From positions 1 through 64,000 of the forward strand of contig JAFTPO010000019.1 of the NCBI GenBank assembly GCA_017463225.1: a stretch of DNA of 64,000 nucleotides. Direction: 5' to 3'. This document shows, one piece after another, positions 8,863-17,620 of this stretch. The first letter of the stretch is position 1. Each line of letters begins with the position of its first letter. Under the pieces are notes generated by a model. The model worked only from the letters and a program-made list of their open reading frames with translations. It searched no databases and was not told where the DNA came from. This DNA comes from Lachnospiraceae bacterium (GTDB lineage Bacteria > Bacillota > Clostridia > Lachnospirales > Lachnospiraceae). A program made the translations under genes and the position numbers.

Positions 8863-9918
8863 TTATAAGTAATCTCCTGTACCCTGTATATATCCTGCTA
8901 ATAATCTGGCTACAAAGAAAAGTATCGCATGCTCGTCTTCCTGCCATATTCTAAGATTACGAGGTTCTGCACATATAAGGTAGCCATAGGTCTCGTCCTG
9001 AATACCTACTCTCACCATAAGCACAGTTTCAAATTCCTTATCTCTGCAAATCTCAAATAATCTTCTGGATTTAAATTTTATCTCCTGAATCTCATTGGTC
9101 ATATAGAGATCCTGATTAATAAGCTTCTCCAAATCGTAAACTTCACCTAGCGATTCTTCTGTATTAACACTTCTCATCAAATTCTCATTACCAACATAGT
9201 ACAAATCCGATATTCTCATATCGCTACTTACAGTAAGCATAATATTCCTAAGCTTCTCTGTAACTCCCGACACTTCATCGAACTTTACGCAGATATCATG
9301 AAATATAGTGTATATATTTCTTCCAGCCAGCTCCTTTATCTTGATATCCTTATGTTTTGACTCAACATATATTATATAACAATTTCTTCCCTTTGTTTTT
9401 CCTCTATACAACGCCTTGTCAACAAGATTAAACAATGATTCGAAGTCTGCTGCATTCTCTGGGAATGTAGCACAACCAATAGTACCTGTAATGAATGGAT
9501 TGCAATTCTCCAGTTCAATATTCTTTCGTAGAACATTGAAATTTGCATACAGACCGCAGAAAAATTGTTTCAAATCGTCATATCTAACATCTCTAAAATT
9601 AACAATTAAAAATTCATCTCCACCAAAGCGACCTGCAACGCCATAGCTACCAAGGTAGCGAATCAAATCTGTTGCAACTCCGGCCAAAACACCATCTCCT
9701 ACCTTATGTCCATAGGTATCATTGATGAATTTAAAATTATCTAAATCTACGATACTCAAGGAAAACGGTATCTTCTCTTCAATTAACCTATGTATAAAGC
9801 CAATAATATAGCGTCTTGAAACAAGCCCTGTCAACGAATCAACAACACTTGAAATATCTCTGAGATTAAGTATCTCTTCAAAATATGAATATTTTGATAA
9901 TTGCTCTTTTGTGTACAA
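8863..9918 (-). CDS. Diguanylate cyclase (GGDEF) with unassigned C-terminal domain, paralogue 2
   Basis: A 351-residue soluble protein built exactly like its neighbour: GGDEF domain first (DSLTGL, VDLDNFKFINDTYGHKVGDG, then an intact GGDEF signature), then the shared C-terminal domain ending GYLICAEPRNLRIWQED. There is no RxxD inhibitory site. The start is a TTG at 9918 with GGAGG seven bases upstream, and it aligns residue by residue with the ATG starts of the paralogues, so the rare start codon is believable. First gene of a two-gene reverse operon with its own promoter. The tandem pair probably arose by duplication. Catalytic residues look intact, so active c-di-GMP synthesis is likely but not shown. 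Confidence 0.88.
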   Translation of the reverse strand: MYTKEQLSKYSYFEEILNLRDISSVVDSLTGLVSRRYIIGFIHRLIEEKIPFSLSIVDLDNFKFINDTYGHKVGDGVLAGVATDLIRYLGSYGVAGRFGGDEFLIVNFRDVRYDDLKQFFCGLYANFNVLRKNIELENCNPFITGTIGCATFPENAADFESLFNLVDKALYRGKTKGRNCYIIYVESKHKDIKIKELAGRNIYTIFHDICVKFDEVSGVTEKLRNIMLTVSSDMRISDLYYVGNENLMRSVNTEESLGEVYDLEKLINQDLYMTNEIQEIKFKSRRLFEICRDKEFETVLMVRVGIQDETYGYLICAEPRNLRIWQEDEHAILFFVARLLAGYIQGTGDYL

Positions 9919-9969
9919 TCTCTAACCTCCGGCTATGTCTCAAAATACTACAATTTATTGTTGCTTAAT

Positions 9970-9998
9970 ATTATACTACTAGTTTTTACTTAAAACAA
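9970..9998 (-). promoter_or_regulatory. Probable promoter of the tandem GGDEF operon
   Basis: Minus-strand TTGTTT (9993-9998), a 17-base spacer and TATAAT (9970-9975), about 50 bases upstream of the TTG start at 9918. Confidence 0.6.
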
Positions 9999-10058
9999 TT
10001 ATACAATTAATAAAATTAGTAAATTAATAGTATAATAGTCCATTTTCTAAAAAAATTT

Positions 10059-10083
10059 GGTCTGAGACAAAAAGCCTCAGACC
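10059..10083 (-). terminator. Intrinsic terminator of the kdgK-kduI-kduD-kdgA operon
   Basis: An 8-bp stem GGTCTGAG/CTCAGACC with an A-rich loop, followed on the minus strand by AAATTTTTTT. It closes the reverse operon whose last gene ends at 10124. Confidence 0.9.
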
Positions 10084-10123
10084 TAGGTAAAAATAACTGT
10101 AAATGGGTATATAAACAGTAACT

Positions 10124-10774
10124 TTATCTATTTGCTTTAACGATGTCTGCAGCTTCAGCTACTAACTTCTTAATAGTATCAAAATCTCCAGCCTTGATTA
10201 AGTCTCCCTTAACCATCCAGCTACCGCCACAGCAGAATATTCTGCTTGACTTGAGATAGTCAACAACATTAGATGGGCTAATTCCTCCTGTTGGCATAAA
10301 CTTAACCTTTGGGAAAGCTGCTCCAACTGCATTAATCATACTAAGTCCACCTGCATTCTCTGCAGGGAAAAACTTTACATGGTCTAAGCCAAGATTAACT
10401 GCCTGAATAAGCTCTGAAGGAGTCTGAATTCCAGGACAAACCGGAATATCCTTCTCTAAGCAATATTTTACTATCTCTGCATCAAAGCCAGGTGATACTA
10501 TGAATTTAGCACCTGCATTAACTGCTCTATCCACCTGATCCTTAGTAAGAACAGTACCGGCACCAACTAACATATCCGGAAAGCTTTCTGCCATAATTCT
10601 AATTGACTCCTCTGCAGCTTCTGTTCTAAATGTAACCTCTGCTGCTGGAAGTCCGCCTTCCATAAGTGCCTCTCCAAGAGGCTTTGCATCCTTCGCATCA
10701 TTTAATACAACTACAGGTATAATCCCCACCTCTGAAAATTGCTCTAAAACCTTTACTGTATTCTCACTGTTCAT
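10124..10774 (-). CDS. kdgA: 2-keto-3-deoxy-6-phosphogluconate (KDPG) aldolase
   Basis: Cleaves KDPG to pyruvate and glyceraldehyde-3-phosphate, the last step of uronate and pectin breakdown. The protein has 216 residues, as usual for this class I aldolase. The Schiff-base lysine is K134 in HVKFFPAE and the proton-transfer glutamate is E46 in AAEVTFRTEA, one residue off the E. coli numbering. VGAGTVL and SPGFD are also family motifs. ATG 10774 has an AAGGAG site. Last gene of the reverse operon kdgK-kduI-kduD-kdgA, which supplies its substrate. Activity on 4-hydroxy-2-oxoglutarate is also possible in this family. Confidence 0.96.
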   Translation of the reverse strand: MNSENTVKVLEQFSEVGIIPVVVLNDAKDAKPLGEALMEGGLPAAEVTFRTEAAEESIRIMAESFPDMLVGAGTVLTKDQVDRAVNAGAKFIVSPGFDAEIVKYCLEKDIPVCPGIQTPSELIQAVNLGLDHVKFFPAENAGGLSMINAVGAAFPKVKFMPTGGISPSNVVDYLKSSRIFCCGGSWMVKGDLIKAGDFDTIKKLVAEAADIVKANR

Positions 10775-10802
10775 AACTAATCTCCTTATATATTAGAATA
10801 TA

Positions 10803-11654
10803 TTAAAACTCCTCTTCCTTCTCATCAGCAAACTTGCTAGGATCAAGATTTCCCGGATCCTGTCCAATATATGCACTTATACCACCATCAATGTAGATAA
10901 CCTGACCATTGATGAAATCTGAAGCCTCTGAACCAAGGAATACTGCAAGACCCATAAGATCCTCTGTACGTCCCCATCTCTGAGCCGGAGTCTTTGAACG
11001 GATAAATCTGTCAAATGGATGCATAGAACCATCCTCCTGCTTAGCACGAAGTGGTGCTGTCTGTGGAGTAGCTATGTAACCAGGTCCAATAGCATTACAC
11101 TGAATGTTATACTGACCATACTCTGAACAAATATTCTTAGTAAGCATCTTAAGACCACCCTTAGCAGCTGCATAAGCAGATACAGTCTCTCTACCAAACT
11201 CGCTCATCATAGAACAAGCGTTAATAATCTTACCTGACTTTCTCTCCATCATGCTTGGAAGAACTGCCTTAGCACAGATAAATGGACCATTTAAATCGAT
11301 ATCGATAACCTGCTCCCACTCCTGAAGTGTCATCTCATGCATTGGAATTCTCTTAATGATACCAGCGTTATTTACAAGAATATCGATAGGACCAACGTTC
11401 TTTGCTACATCAGCAACAAACTTCTGTACAGCAGCCTCGTCAGTTACATCACATACTGCTCCATAAGCCTCAATACCAAGCTTCTTATAATTCTCAAGTC
11501 CTCTATCAACAAGGTCCTGGTTAATATCATTGAATACTACCTTAGCACCTGCCTGCGCATAAGCATTACCATAAGCAAGTCCTAAACCGTATGAACCACC
11601 TGTTACCCATGCTACCTTACCAGCACATGAAAACTTATCTAAAATGTTTGCCAT
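10803..11654 (-). CDS. kduD: 2-dehydro-3-deoxy-D-gluconate 5-dehydrogenase (SDR family)
   Basis: Reduces 2,5-diketo-3-deoxygluconate (the KduI product) to 2-keto-3-deoxygluconate using NAD(P)H. Classical short-chain dehydrogenase: TGGSYGLG nucleotide loop at 18-25, NNAG at 95-98, catalytic S148, Y161 and K165 (YAAAK). At 283 residues it is about 30 longer than the E. coli enzyme because of an acidic C-terminal tail after YIDGGISAYIGQDP. AAGGAGG precedes the ATG at 11654. It sits between kduI and kdgA in one operon, which supports the KduD assignment over other SDR gluconate dehydrogenases. Confidence 0.93.
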   Translation of the reverse strand: MANILDKFSCAGKVAWVTGGSYGLGLAYGNAYAQAGAKVVFNDINQDLVDRGLENYKKLGIEAYGAVCDVTDEAAVQKFVADVAKNVGPIDILVNNAGIIKRIPMHEMTLQEWEQVIDIDLNGPFICAKAVLPSMMERKSGKIINACSMMSEFGRETVSAYAAAKGGLKMLTKNICSEYGQYNIQCNAIGPGYIATPQTAPLRAKQEDGSMHPFDRFIRSKTPAQRWGRTEDLMGLAVFLGSEASDFINGQVIYIDGGISAYIGQDPGNLDPSKFADEKEEEF

Positions 11655-11711
11655 TTTTAAATCCTCCTTATAATCTAAATATCTTATAATCTAATCATCA
11701 ACTTATATAAA

Positions 11712-12575
11712 TTACATTAAATCCTGATTTCTTACAGGATCCATATCGTCGAATGCCTGATTCTCTCCAACCATTCCCCAGATGAATGTATAGTTCTTTG
11801 AACCACAGCCTGAGTGAATTGACCAGCTTGGAGATATAACTGCCTGCTCGTTTCTCATAACGATGTGACGAGTCTCCTGTGGCTCACCCATAAAGTGCAT
11901 AACAAATCCATCCTCTGGAATCTCAAAGTATAAGTAAACTTCCATTCTTCTATCATGAGTATGGCTAGGCATAGTGTTCCATACACTGCCTGGCTCAAGA
12001 TGAGTCATACCCATAACAAGCTGACAGCTCTCTACCTGACCAGGAAGAATATACTTACAGATTGTTCTGTGATTAGAATCCTCTAAAGTACCAAGTTCAA
12101 CTTTATTCTCATCCTTTACTATAACAACGCCATCTTCTGGCTCTCCATCGACCTTAATAACAAGGGTTGGGTATGTGGTATGAGCAGGTGCACTATTAAT
12201 ATAAAATTTAGGAGGGTTGGCCGGGTCAATAGCCTTAAAAGTGATATTCTCCTTACCCATACCTATATACATACCGTTTTTATGTGAAATAATGAATTCC
12301 TCACCGTCAACTGTGATGATACCATCACCGCCAATATTGATTACTCCCATCTCTCTTCTCTCGAGGAAGTACTTCGCTCTAAGCTCATCACCTGCAGTAA
12401 GCTTAAGCTCTTTATTTACAGGAGTAGCTGAGCCTGTAATAATTCTGTCAATATGACTATATACAAGCTTAATCTCATCCTCATAGAAAACCTTCTCTAT
12501 GAGAAACTCCTCTCTAAGTCTCTCAGTTGTGTAATGTTTAACGTCTCTTGGTGACGCGGCAGTTCTTAATTCCAT
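11712..12575 (-). CDS. kduI: 5-dehydro-4-deoxy-D-glucuronate isomerase
   Basis: Isomerises the 4-deoxy-5-ketouronate released from unsaturated pectin ends to 2,5-diketo-3-deoxygluconate. The 287-residue cupin-fold protein keeps the four zinc ligands: H205, H207 and E212 in PSHTHDRRMEVY, and H254 in SPSWSIHSG. The N-terminal MELRTAASPRDVKHYTTERL is typical. ATG 12575 has an AAGGAG site. Second gene of the kdg operon. Its presence implies that unsaturated galacturonate is formed in this cell, by a lyase outside this window acting with the GH105 hydrolase. Confidence 0.97.
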   Translation of the reverse strand: MELRTAASPRDVKHYTTERLREEFLIEKVFYEDEIKLVYSHIDRIITGSATPVNKELKLTAGDELRAKYFLERREMGVINIGGDGIITVDGEEFIISHKNGMYIGMGKENITFKAIDPANPPKFYINSAPAHTTYPTLVIKVDGEPEDGVVIVKDENKVELGTLEDSNHRTICKYILPGQVESCQLVMGMTHLEPGSVWNTMPSHTHDRRMEVYLYFEIPEDGFVMHFMGEPQETRHIVMRNEQAVISPSWSIHSGCGSKNYTFIWGMVGENQAFDDMDPVRNQDLM

Positions 12576-12617
12576 GATTTAATCTCCTTATCATAAATAT
12601 TTTATGTCTTAAATTGA

Positions 12618-13715
12618 TTATCTCTTAACTCTTGCTCCTGCTCCGCTCATAATACCCTCAACCTCTGACTTAGAAGCCATAGTAGTATCTCCAGGAGTTG
12701 TCATAGCAAGTGCTCCATGAGCTGCTCCGTAGTTAACAGCCTTCTCTGGATCACCTGTCTCCATAAGACCATAGATAAGTCCTGAAGCAAATGAATCTCC
12801 TCCACCAACTCTATCCATAATCTCTAATGCATCGTACTGAGCTGCCTTATATATATTTCCATCTGCCCAGCAGATTGCGCTCCAATCATTAACTGTTGCA
12901 GTTTTTACTGTTCTAAGTGTAGTTGCAACAACCTTAAAGTTAGGGTAAGTCTTTGCAGCCTCATTAATCATCTTCTTATATCCATCAAGATTAAGCTCCT
13001 TAAGGTTCTCATCATTACCCTCTATCTCAAATCCAAGACAAGCTGTAAAGTCTTCCTCGTTACCAATCATAACATCAACATACTTAGCGATTTCCTTGTT
13101 AACCTCCTGTGCCTTCTCTAAGCCACCGATAGCGCTCCACATAGAAGGTCTATAGTTTAGGTCATAAGAAACGATAGTGCCGTACTTCTTAGCTGTCTTA
13201 ATAGCTGCGATTACTGTCTCACAGCTCTGCTCTGAAAGAGCAGCATATATACCACCTGTATGTAACCATCTAACTCCAAGCTCTCCGAATATATATTCAA
13301 AATCAAAATCATCAGGAGTAGCCTTTGAGATTGCAGTATTAGCTCTATCTGAACAACCAAGCGCTCCTCTAATACCAAATCCTCTCTCAGTAAAGTTAAT
13401 ACCATTTCTGCAGGTTCTACCGATACCATCGGTCTTCATCCACTTAATAAGAGAAGTATCTACTCCACCCTGAAGGATAAAATCCTCCATAAGCTTACCA
13501 ACCTCATTGTCAGCAAATGCAGTCATAACAGCAGTCTTAAGTCCAAAGCATCTGCGAAGACCTCTGATTACATTGTACTCTCCGCCGCCTTCCCAAGCCT
13601 TAAAGCTTCTAGCTGTCTTAATACGTCCCTCACCTGGATCAAGTCTAAGCATTACCTCACCGAGGCTTACTGCATCAAACATACAATCCTTTTTATCTCT
13701 TAACTTTAACTCCAT
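12618..13715 (-). CDS. kdgK: 2-keto-3-deoxygluconate kinase (PfkB family)
   Basis: Phosphorylates 2-keto-3-deoxygluconate at O6 to give KDPG for the aldolase encoded two genes later. PfkB/ribokinase fold, 365 residues. The N-terminal substrate segment (SLGEVMLRLDPGEG, then EGGGEYNVIRGLRRCFG) is clear, and the C-terminal PfkB signature GGGDSFASGLIYGL places the catalytic Asp at 307. GGAGGTCATT precedes the ATG at 13715. First gene of the operon, directly behind a promoter with an operator in its spacer. A second PfkB kinase (13853-14863) lies immediately upstream in another operon; which one is the main KDG kinase cannot be decided from sequence, but the operon favours this one. Confidence 0.9.
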   Translation of the reverse strand: MELKLRDKKDCMFDAVSLGEVMLRLDPGEGRIKTARSFKAWEGGGEYNVIRGLRRCFGLKTAVMTAFADNEVGKLMEDFILQGGVDTSLIKWMKTDGIGRTCRNGINFTERGFGIRGALGCSDRANTAISKATPDDFDFEYIFGELGVRWLHTGGIYAALSEQSCETVIAAIKTAKKYGTIVSYDLNYRPSMWSAIGGLEKAQEVNKEIAKYVDVMIGNEEDFTACLGFEIEGNDENLKELNLDGYKKMINEAAKTYPNFKVVATTLRTVKTATVNDWSAICWADGNIYKAAQYDALEIMDRVGGGDSFASGLIYGLMETGDPEKAVNYGAAHGALAMTTPGDTTMASKSEVEGIMSGAGARVKR

Positions 13716-13776
13716 AATGACCTCCTATTTTTCAATAAATTATAGTATAAATATTTTCATTAATTACTCTAACTTT

Positions 13777-13805
13777 AATATAGTGTAAGCGCTTACATTT
13801 GTCAA
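13777..13805 (-). promoter_or_regulatory. Promoter of kdgK operon with operator in the spacer
   Basis: Minus strand: TTGACA at 13800-13805, a 17-base spacer, and TATATT at 13777-13782. The spacer contains the perfect 14-bp palindrome TGTAAGCGCTTACA (13784-13797), so a bound LacI-family repressor would block RNA polymerase. The palindrome also fits the CcpA cre consensus. The same 14-mer recurs at uxaC (25841-25854). Confidence 0.85.
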
Positions 13806-13806
13806 G

Positions 13807-13847
13807 AAAAAAATATAATATTTTCATAGAAATATTATATTTTTTTT
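13807..13847 (-). terminator. Intrinsic terminator of the importer/GH105/GH28 operon
   Basis: A long A/T stem (about 13807-13823 with 13830-13847) ending in a T-run on the minus strand, directly after the PfkB gene ending at 13853. The -35 box of the next operon begins inside its tail. Confidence 0.8.
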
Positions 13848-13852
13848 CGTAT

Positions 13853-14863
13853 TTATCTGTTAAGCTCGCTAACATTTCCTGTAGCATTGTGATTTTTGAT
13901 TATATTATTAATCTCAGCAAAATCACTGGCTGGCAAATCTCCCGGTATAGTGTTTTTAACACTGGATGTTGCATTGCCATACTGAAGCGCTTTATATGGA
14001 TCCTCATATGCCAGAAGTCCAAACAAAACTCCTGAAACATAAGCATCTCCTGAACCTATTCTGTCAATAACATCGATATTTTCATAAGGCTTCTCTGTAT
14101 AAAATTCATCTGCATCCTTAGAATAAATTGTAGATGTAAAATCATGACATTTTGGACTCTTTACTGTTCTTTGAGTTGTACACACATATTTTATAGGATA
14201 ATCCTCAGTGTAGCTCTTCATTATATCTTCCAGCTCTCCGGTCTTTGCCATCATTCTTCTACTGGTTTCCTCTGATATGAAAAGTACATCCACATATGGA
14301 AGGATTGAACAAATAGTCTCCTTTGCCTCCTCCTCGCTCCAAAGATTAGCTCTATAATTAACATCAAAAGAAATAAGTGCTCCATGCTCCTTAAACTTCT
14401 TTATCATCTCTACAGCAACAGCTCTTATATCCTTGCTTAAAGCCAAGGTTATTCCACTGGTATGGAACATTCTTGTTTTCTCATATACCTCGTCAGGGAT
14501 ATCATTCATAGAAAGCTTGGTAAATGACGAATTCTGTCTGTCATATACGATAGACGGCTTTCTAGGCGCTGCACCATACTCATAATAATATATTCCAAGT
14601 CTTGCATCATCTGAAGAATCATAGATAAGATAATCGTCTGACACACCATCAAATCTTATTCTGTTTTTTATAAATGCTCCTATACTATTATCCGGAAGCT
14701 TAGAAATAATACCAGTTCGAAGTCCCAAATGAGCAACTCCGGCAGCTACATTAAGCTCTGAACCTCCTGCTCTCTTATCAAAAACCTCACCTCTGGACAT
14801 TCTCTCGTATCCAGGTGGGGATAATCTAAGCATTATTTCTCCAAGTGTAATAAGATCATACAT
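13853..14863 (-). CDS. PfkB-family sugar kinase, KdgK-like paralogue
   Basis: A 336-residue carbohydrate kinase, probably for a 2-keto-3-deoxyaldonate or related sugar acid. It has YDLITLGEIMLRLSPPG at the N-terminus, AGGSELNVAAGVAHLG as the substrate loop, and the PfkB signature DRIGSGDAYVSG with catalytic Asp about 273. It is clearly related to kdgK next door but divergent. ATG 14863 was chosen over 14902 because the sequence then begins like kdgK and GAGGTG lies upstream; this start overlaps the end of the GH28 gene by 8 bases, suggesting translational coupling. Last gene of the importer/glycosidase operon. Confidence 0.82.
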   Translation of the reverse strand: MYDLITLGEIMLRLSPPGYERMSRGEVFDKRAGGSELNVAAGVAHLGLRTGIISKLPDNSIGAFIKNRIRFDGVSDDYLIYDSSDDARLGIYYYEYGAAPRKPSIVYDRQNSSFTKLSMNDIPDEVYEKTRMFHTSGITLALSKDIRAVAVEMIKKFKEHGALISFDVNYRANLWSEEEAKETICSILPYVDVLFISEETSRRMMAKTGELEDIMKSYTEDYPIKYVCTTQRTVKSPKCHDFTSTIYSKDADEFYTEKPYENIDVIDRIGSGDAYVSGVLFGLLAYEDPYKALQYGNATSSVKNTIPGDLPASDFAEINNIIKNHNATGNVSELNR

Positions 14864-16451
14864 TTTGATAACACACCTCTTCAATCTTTTTCTGACCAAC
14901 ATTTATAAGCTGTGGCTCCGAATCAACGCTTCCACATATATAGATATTTGACAATTCAATGGTATCTGCATTTCGTATATAAATACTTCTTCCTGCCATA
15001 TCCTCGAAATTGTCCATCATTATAGGACACATCGGAACCAACTCATCCTTTGGCAGGTAAGAAACCTTTATATTATTCATCTTTATACCACTGACGTGGC
15101 TCTCTGGCAATCCGTAAATACAAATAAATACAGCATTTACACCATCACATTCTACATCCTCGATAAAAATATTGCCAACCTTTGGAGTATTCTCATCCAC
15201 AGGCAATGCATCCTGACACTGCACGTAATCGCTATGACCGTCCGGGTCACAGAAGTAAAACATGTTTACTGTAAATGGCATATGAACACCTGTCATTTTA
15301 ATATTAGAAAACCTTAAATTCTCTAATATTGACTTATCGCCTCTTCCTCTTCTTGATTTTACTCTTAATCCTCTGTCAGTATTCTCGAATATACACTGAC
15401 TAACATTAAGATTTTGAATACCACAAGCTATCTCACTACCTATTGTAACTGCTCCATGACCTCTTTCGAACTTACAGTTTCTTATAATCACATCTTCAGT
15501 CTTCTTGTAGTGATACTTGCTCATATATATTTTGCCGCTCTTGAGAGCAACACAATCATCTCCAACTGAAATCTTTACTCCAATTATCTTAACATTGCAG
15601 CAATTCTCAGGATCAATACCATCTGTATTAGGTGAATTATCCGGATTATATATGCTACAATCATAGAAAGCTATATCATCAGAATAATATGGGTGAACAG
15701 TCCAACAAGGGGAGTTTTGAAGCATCAATCCCTGTAGCTTAATATTCTTACATCTTGTAAGCTCAACAAGCTTAGGGCGCCAAGCTCCTCTTTTATTTCT
15801 AACATCTACCCACCAGTCTGAATTCTGTGCATTTCCATCTATCAATCCAGGACCTATAATGTTTACATTGCATACATCCTGACCAGTTATAACTGAAGCA
15901 AAGCTACTGAGAGGATTACCCTCCCAAGATGTAAAGCTTATCTCTTCCTTAATATCATCAGTTCGTCTAACCATACCAGGAAGAATAGGATACTTTTCTC
16001 TATCTGTAATTGCCATCATTATGGCGCCATCCTCAAAACAGATTGTAATATTACTCTTTAAAAATATAGAACCTGTTAAATATGTACCCTTACTAATACG
16101 AACAGTACCATTTTCAGGACAACACGCAATAGCTGCTTGTATAGGTAAAGTATCATCCTTAACTCCATCTCCTACAGCGCCAAAATCTTTAACATCTAAT
16201 AAACAAACCTCTTTTAAGGTTCTAAACCTCAATCTGGATGTTTCGTCAATGTTGTCCCCTGTAGCTCTTAGCTCAACATTATACTCAGTATCAGGTCTAA
16301 GCTGGTACAAAGAAAATACATTCGTATCAACAGACTTTTCATAGCTACCATTTACATATAAGTCGTAAACCTTTCCACAGCTATATCTATCTTCATTATT
16401 CATTTCAAAGGTAACACTTCTATTAAAAATGTCAACTATATTGAAATCCAT
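14856..16451 (-). CDS. Cytoplasmic polygalacturonase, GH28
   Basis: Hydrolyses alpha-1,4-galacturonic acid (or related rhamnogalacturonan) linkages, probably as an exo-enzyme on imported oligomers. 531 residues. The first 80 form a small beta domain resembling fibronectin III; then comes the beta-helix starting VKDFGAVGDGVKDDTLPIQ. Active-site motifs are NTDGID at 275-280, GDD at 297-299 and GHG at 331-333, so both catalytic aspartate groups and the histidine are intact. There is no signal peptide, so it acts inside the cell. It starts 4 bases after the GH105 gene and overlaps the downstream kinase. Confidence 0.93.
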   Translation of the reverse strand: MDFNIVDIFNRSVTFEMNNEDRYSCGKVYDLYVNGSYEKSVDTNVFSLYQLRPDTEYNVELRATGDNIDETSRLRFRTLKEVCLLDVKDFGAVGDGVKDDTLPIQAAIACCPENGTVRISKGTYLTGSIFLKSNITICFEDGAIMMAITDREKYPILPGMVRRTDDIKEEISFTSWEGNPLSSFASVITGQDVCNVNIIGPGLIDGNAQNSDWWVDVRNKRGAWRPKLVELTRCKNIKLQGLMLQNSPCWTVHPYYSDDIAFYDCSIYNPDNSPNTDGIDPENCCNVKIIGVKISVGDDCVALKSGKIYMSKYHYKKTEDVIIRNCKFERGHGAVTIGSEIACGIQNLNVSQCIFENTDRGLRVKSRRGRGDKSILENLRFSNIKMTGVHMPFTVNMFYFCDPDGHSDYVQCQDALPVDENTPKVGNIFIEDVECDGVNAVFICIYGLPESHVSGIKMNNIKVSYLPKDELVPMCPIMMDNFEDMAGRSIYIRNADTIELSNIYICGSVDSEPQLINVGQKKIEEVCYQNV

Positions 16452-16455
16452 CCCT

Positions 16456-17598
16456 CTATCCTCGTCTCAAATACTCTATATAGGCTAACAAAAGTGGTGC
16501 AACACCCTTAGCCTCATTCTTAACTACAGGCTCACTGTAATAGTATTCTACAGAACCATCTCTCCTAGTCTTTCCTCCTAAGCCTGCAACCAAGCAAATT
16601 CCTCCTAATTCAAGATTCCCCTCATCATCGATTTTTAGGTATCTCTCAATAATTCCTTCTAACGCCTTGATTCCCATATCCTCATATACATCAGGAAGGT
16701 AACCTAATCTTACAGCCTTAAGTATTGCATAAGAAATAAGTGCAGTTCCTGAAGTTTCCAAATAGTTTCCATCTTCTCCCTGATGGTCAACTACCTGCCA
16801 AAACATTCCTGACTCATCCTGATATGGAATTAAAGCCTCAACTAAATTCTCAAGTAGTCTAAGTAAATATCTAAACTCGTCATATAATACATCTGTCATT
16901 GCTGTTGCTGTTTCAACAAGAGCTACTGCATACCAGCCTAAAGCTCTAAGCCAAAAATTAGCACTACAACCAGTCTCAGGATTAGCCCAGTACATTTCTT
17001 TACTCTCATCATATCCATGATAATAAAGACCGGTCTTATCATCCTTCATAAGTCTCTCTACATTTTCAAACTGCTGAATAGAATCCTTGCAGCCCTTCAT
17101 TGAGTTAAACTTCATCTCATACTTCATATAAAACGGCTGAGCCATATATAGTCCATCAAGCCATACCTGATGTGGATATATATTTTTATGCCAGAAGTTG
17201 CCCTCCTTAGTTCTAGGCATTCTCTCTAACTGGCCTCTTACAATCTCTATAGCCTTTCTATACTTCTCATCTCCTGTCTTATCATAAAGATAAAACAGAT
17301 TGCTTGCTGTATTTACATTATCAAGATTAAACTCCTCAGGATCATAGGTTTCGATAGTACCATCTTCCTGAACATAATAATCTACAAAATTCTTAGCAAA
17401 GCTATAATATTTCTCATCCCCTGTCATCTCATATAGGGATAAAATTGCTGTAATCATACAGCCATCTATGTAATTCCACTTATTTGGCTCTCCACTTAAA
17501 ACCTTCTCTATGTTCCACATAGGAGCCTGTGGCTTTGAATTCTCAAGTAAATAATCAATATATTTATTGATTTTATTCTTAACATTATTATCAATCAT
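16456..17598 (-). CDS. Unsaturated rhamnogalacturonyl/galacturonyl hydrolase, GH105
   Basis: Removes the unsaturated uronic acid left at the non-reducing end of pectin fragments by lyases. The 380-residue alpha/alpha-barrel (YteR/YesR-like) contains the general acid/base aspartate D148 in HQVWLDGLYMAQPF, and conserved Trp- and His-rich substrate-contact segments such as NFWHKNIYPHQ and ANFWLRALGWYAVAL. No signal peptide, so it is cytoplasmic. GAGGTG precedes the ATG. In the operon it lies between the TIM-barrel gene and GH28. Its product spontaneously becomes the KduI substrate, linking it to the kdg operon. Confidence 0.94.
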   Translation of the reverse strand: MIDNNVKNKINKYIDYLLENSKPQAPMWNIEKVLSGEPNKWNYIDGCMITAILSLYEMTGDEKYYSFAKNFVDYYVQEDGTIETYDPEEFNLDNVNTASNLFYLYDKTGDEKYRKAIEIVRGQLERMPRTKEGNFWHKNIYPHQVWLDGLYMAQPFYMKYEMKFNSMKGCKDSIQQFENVERLMKDDKTGLYYHGYDESKEMYWANPETGCSANFWLRALGWYAVALVETATAMTDVLYDEFRYLLRLLENLVEALIPYQDESGMFWQVVDHQGEDGNYLETSGTALISYAILKAVRLGYLPDVYEDMGIKALEGIIERYLKIDDEGNLELGGICLVAGLGGKTRRDGSVEYYYSEPVVKNEAKGVAPLLLAYIEYLRRG

Positions 17599-17620
17599 AT
17601 CTGCACCTCTAAATATATTA

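Noticed and set aside
13177..13473. Forward open frames within the kdgK region
   Set aside because: They are antisense to a clear PfkB kinase and lack start signals.
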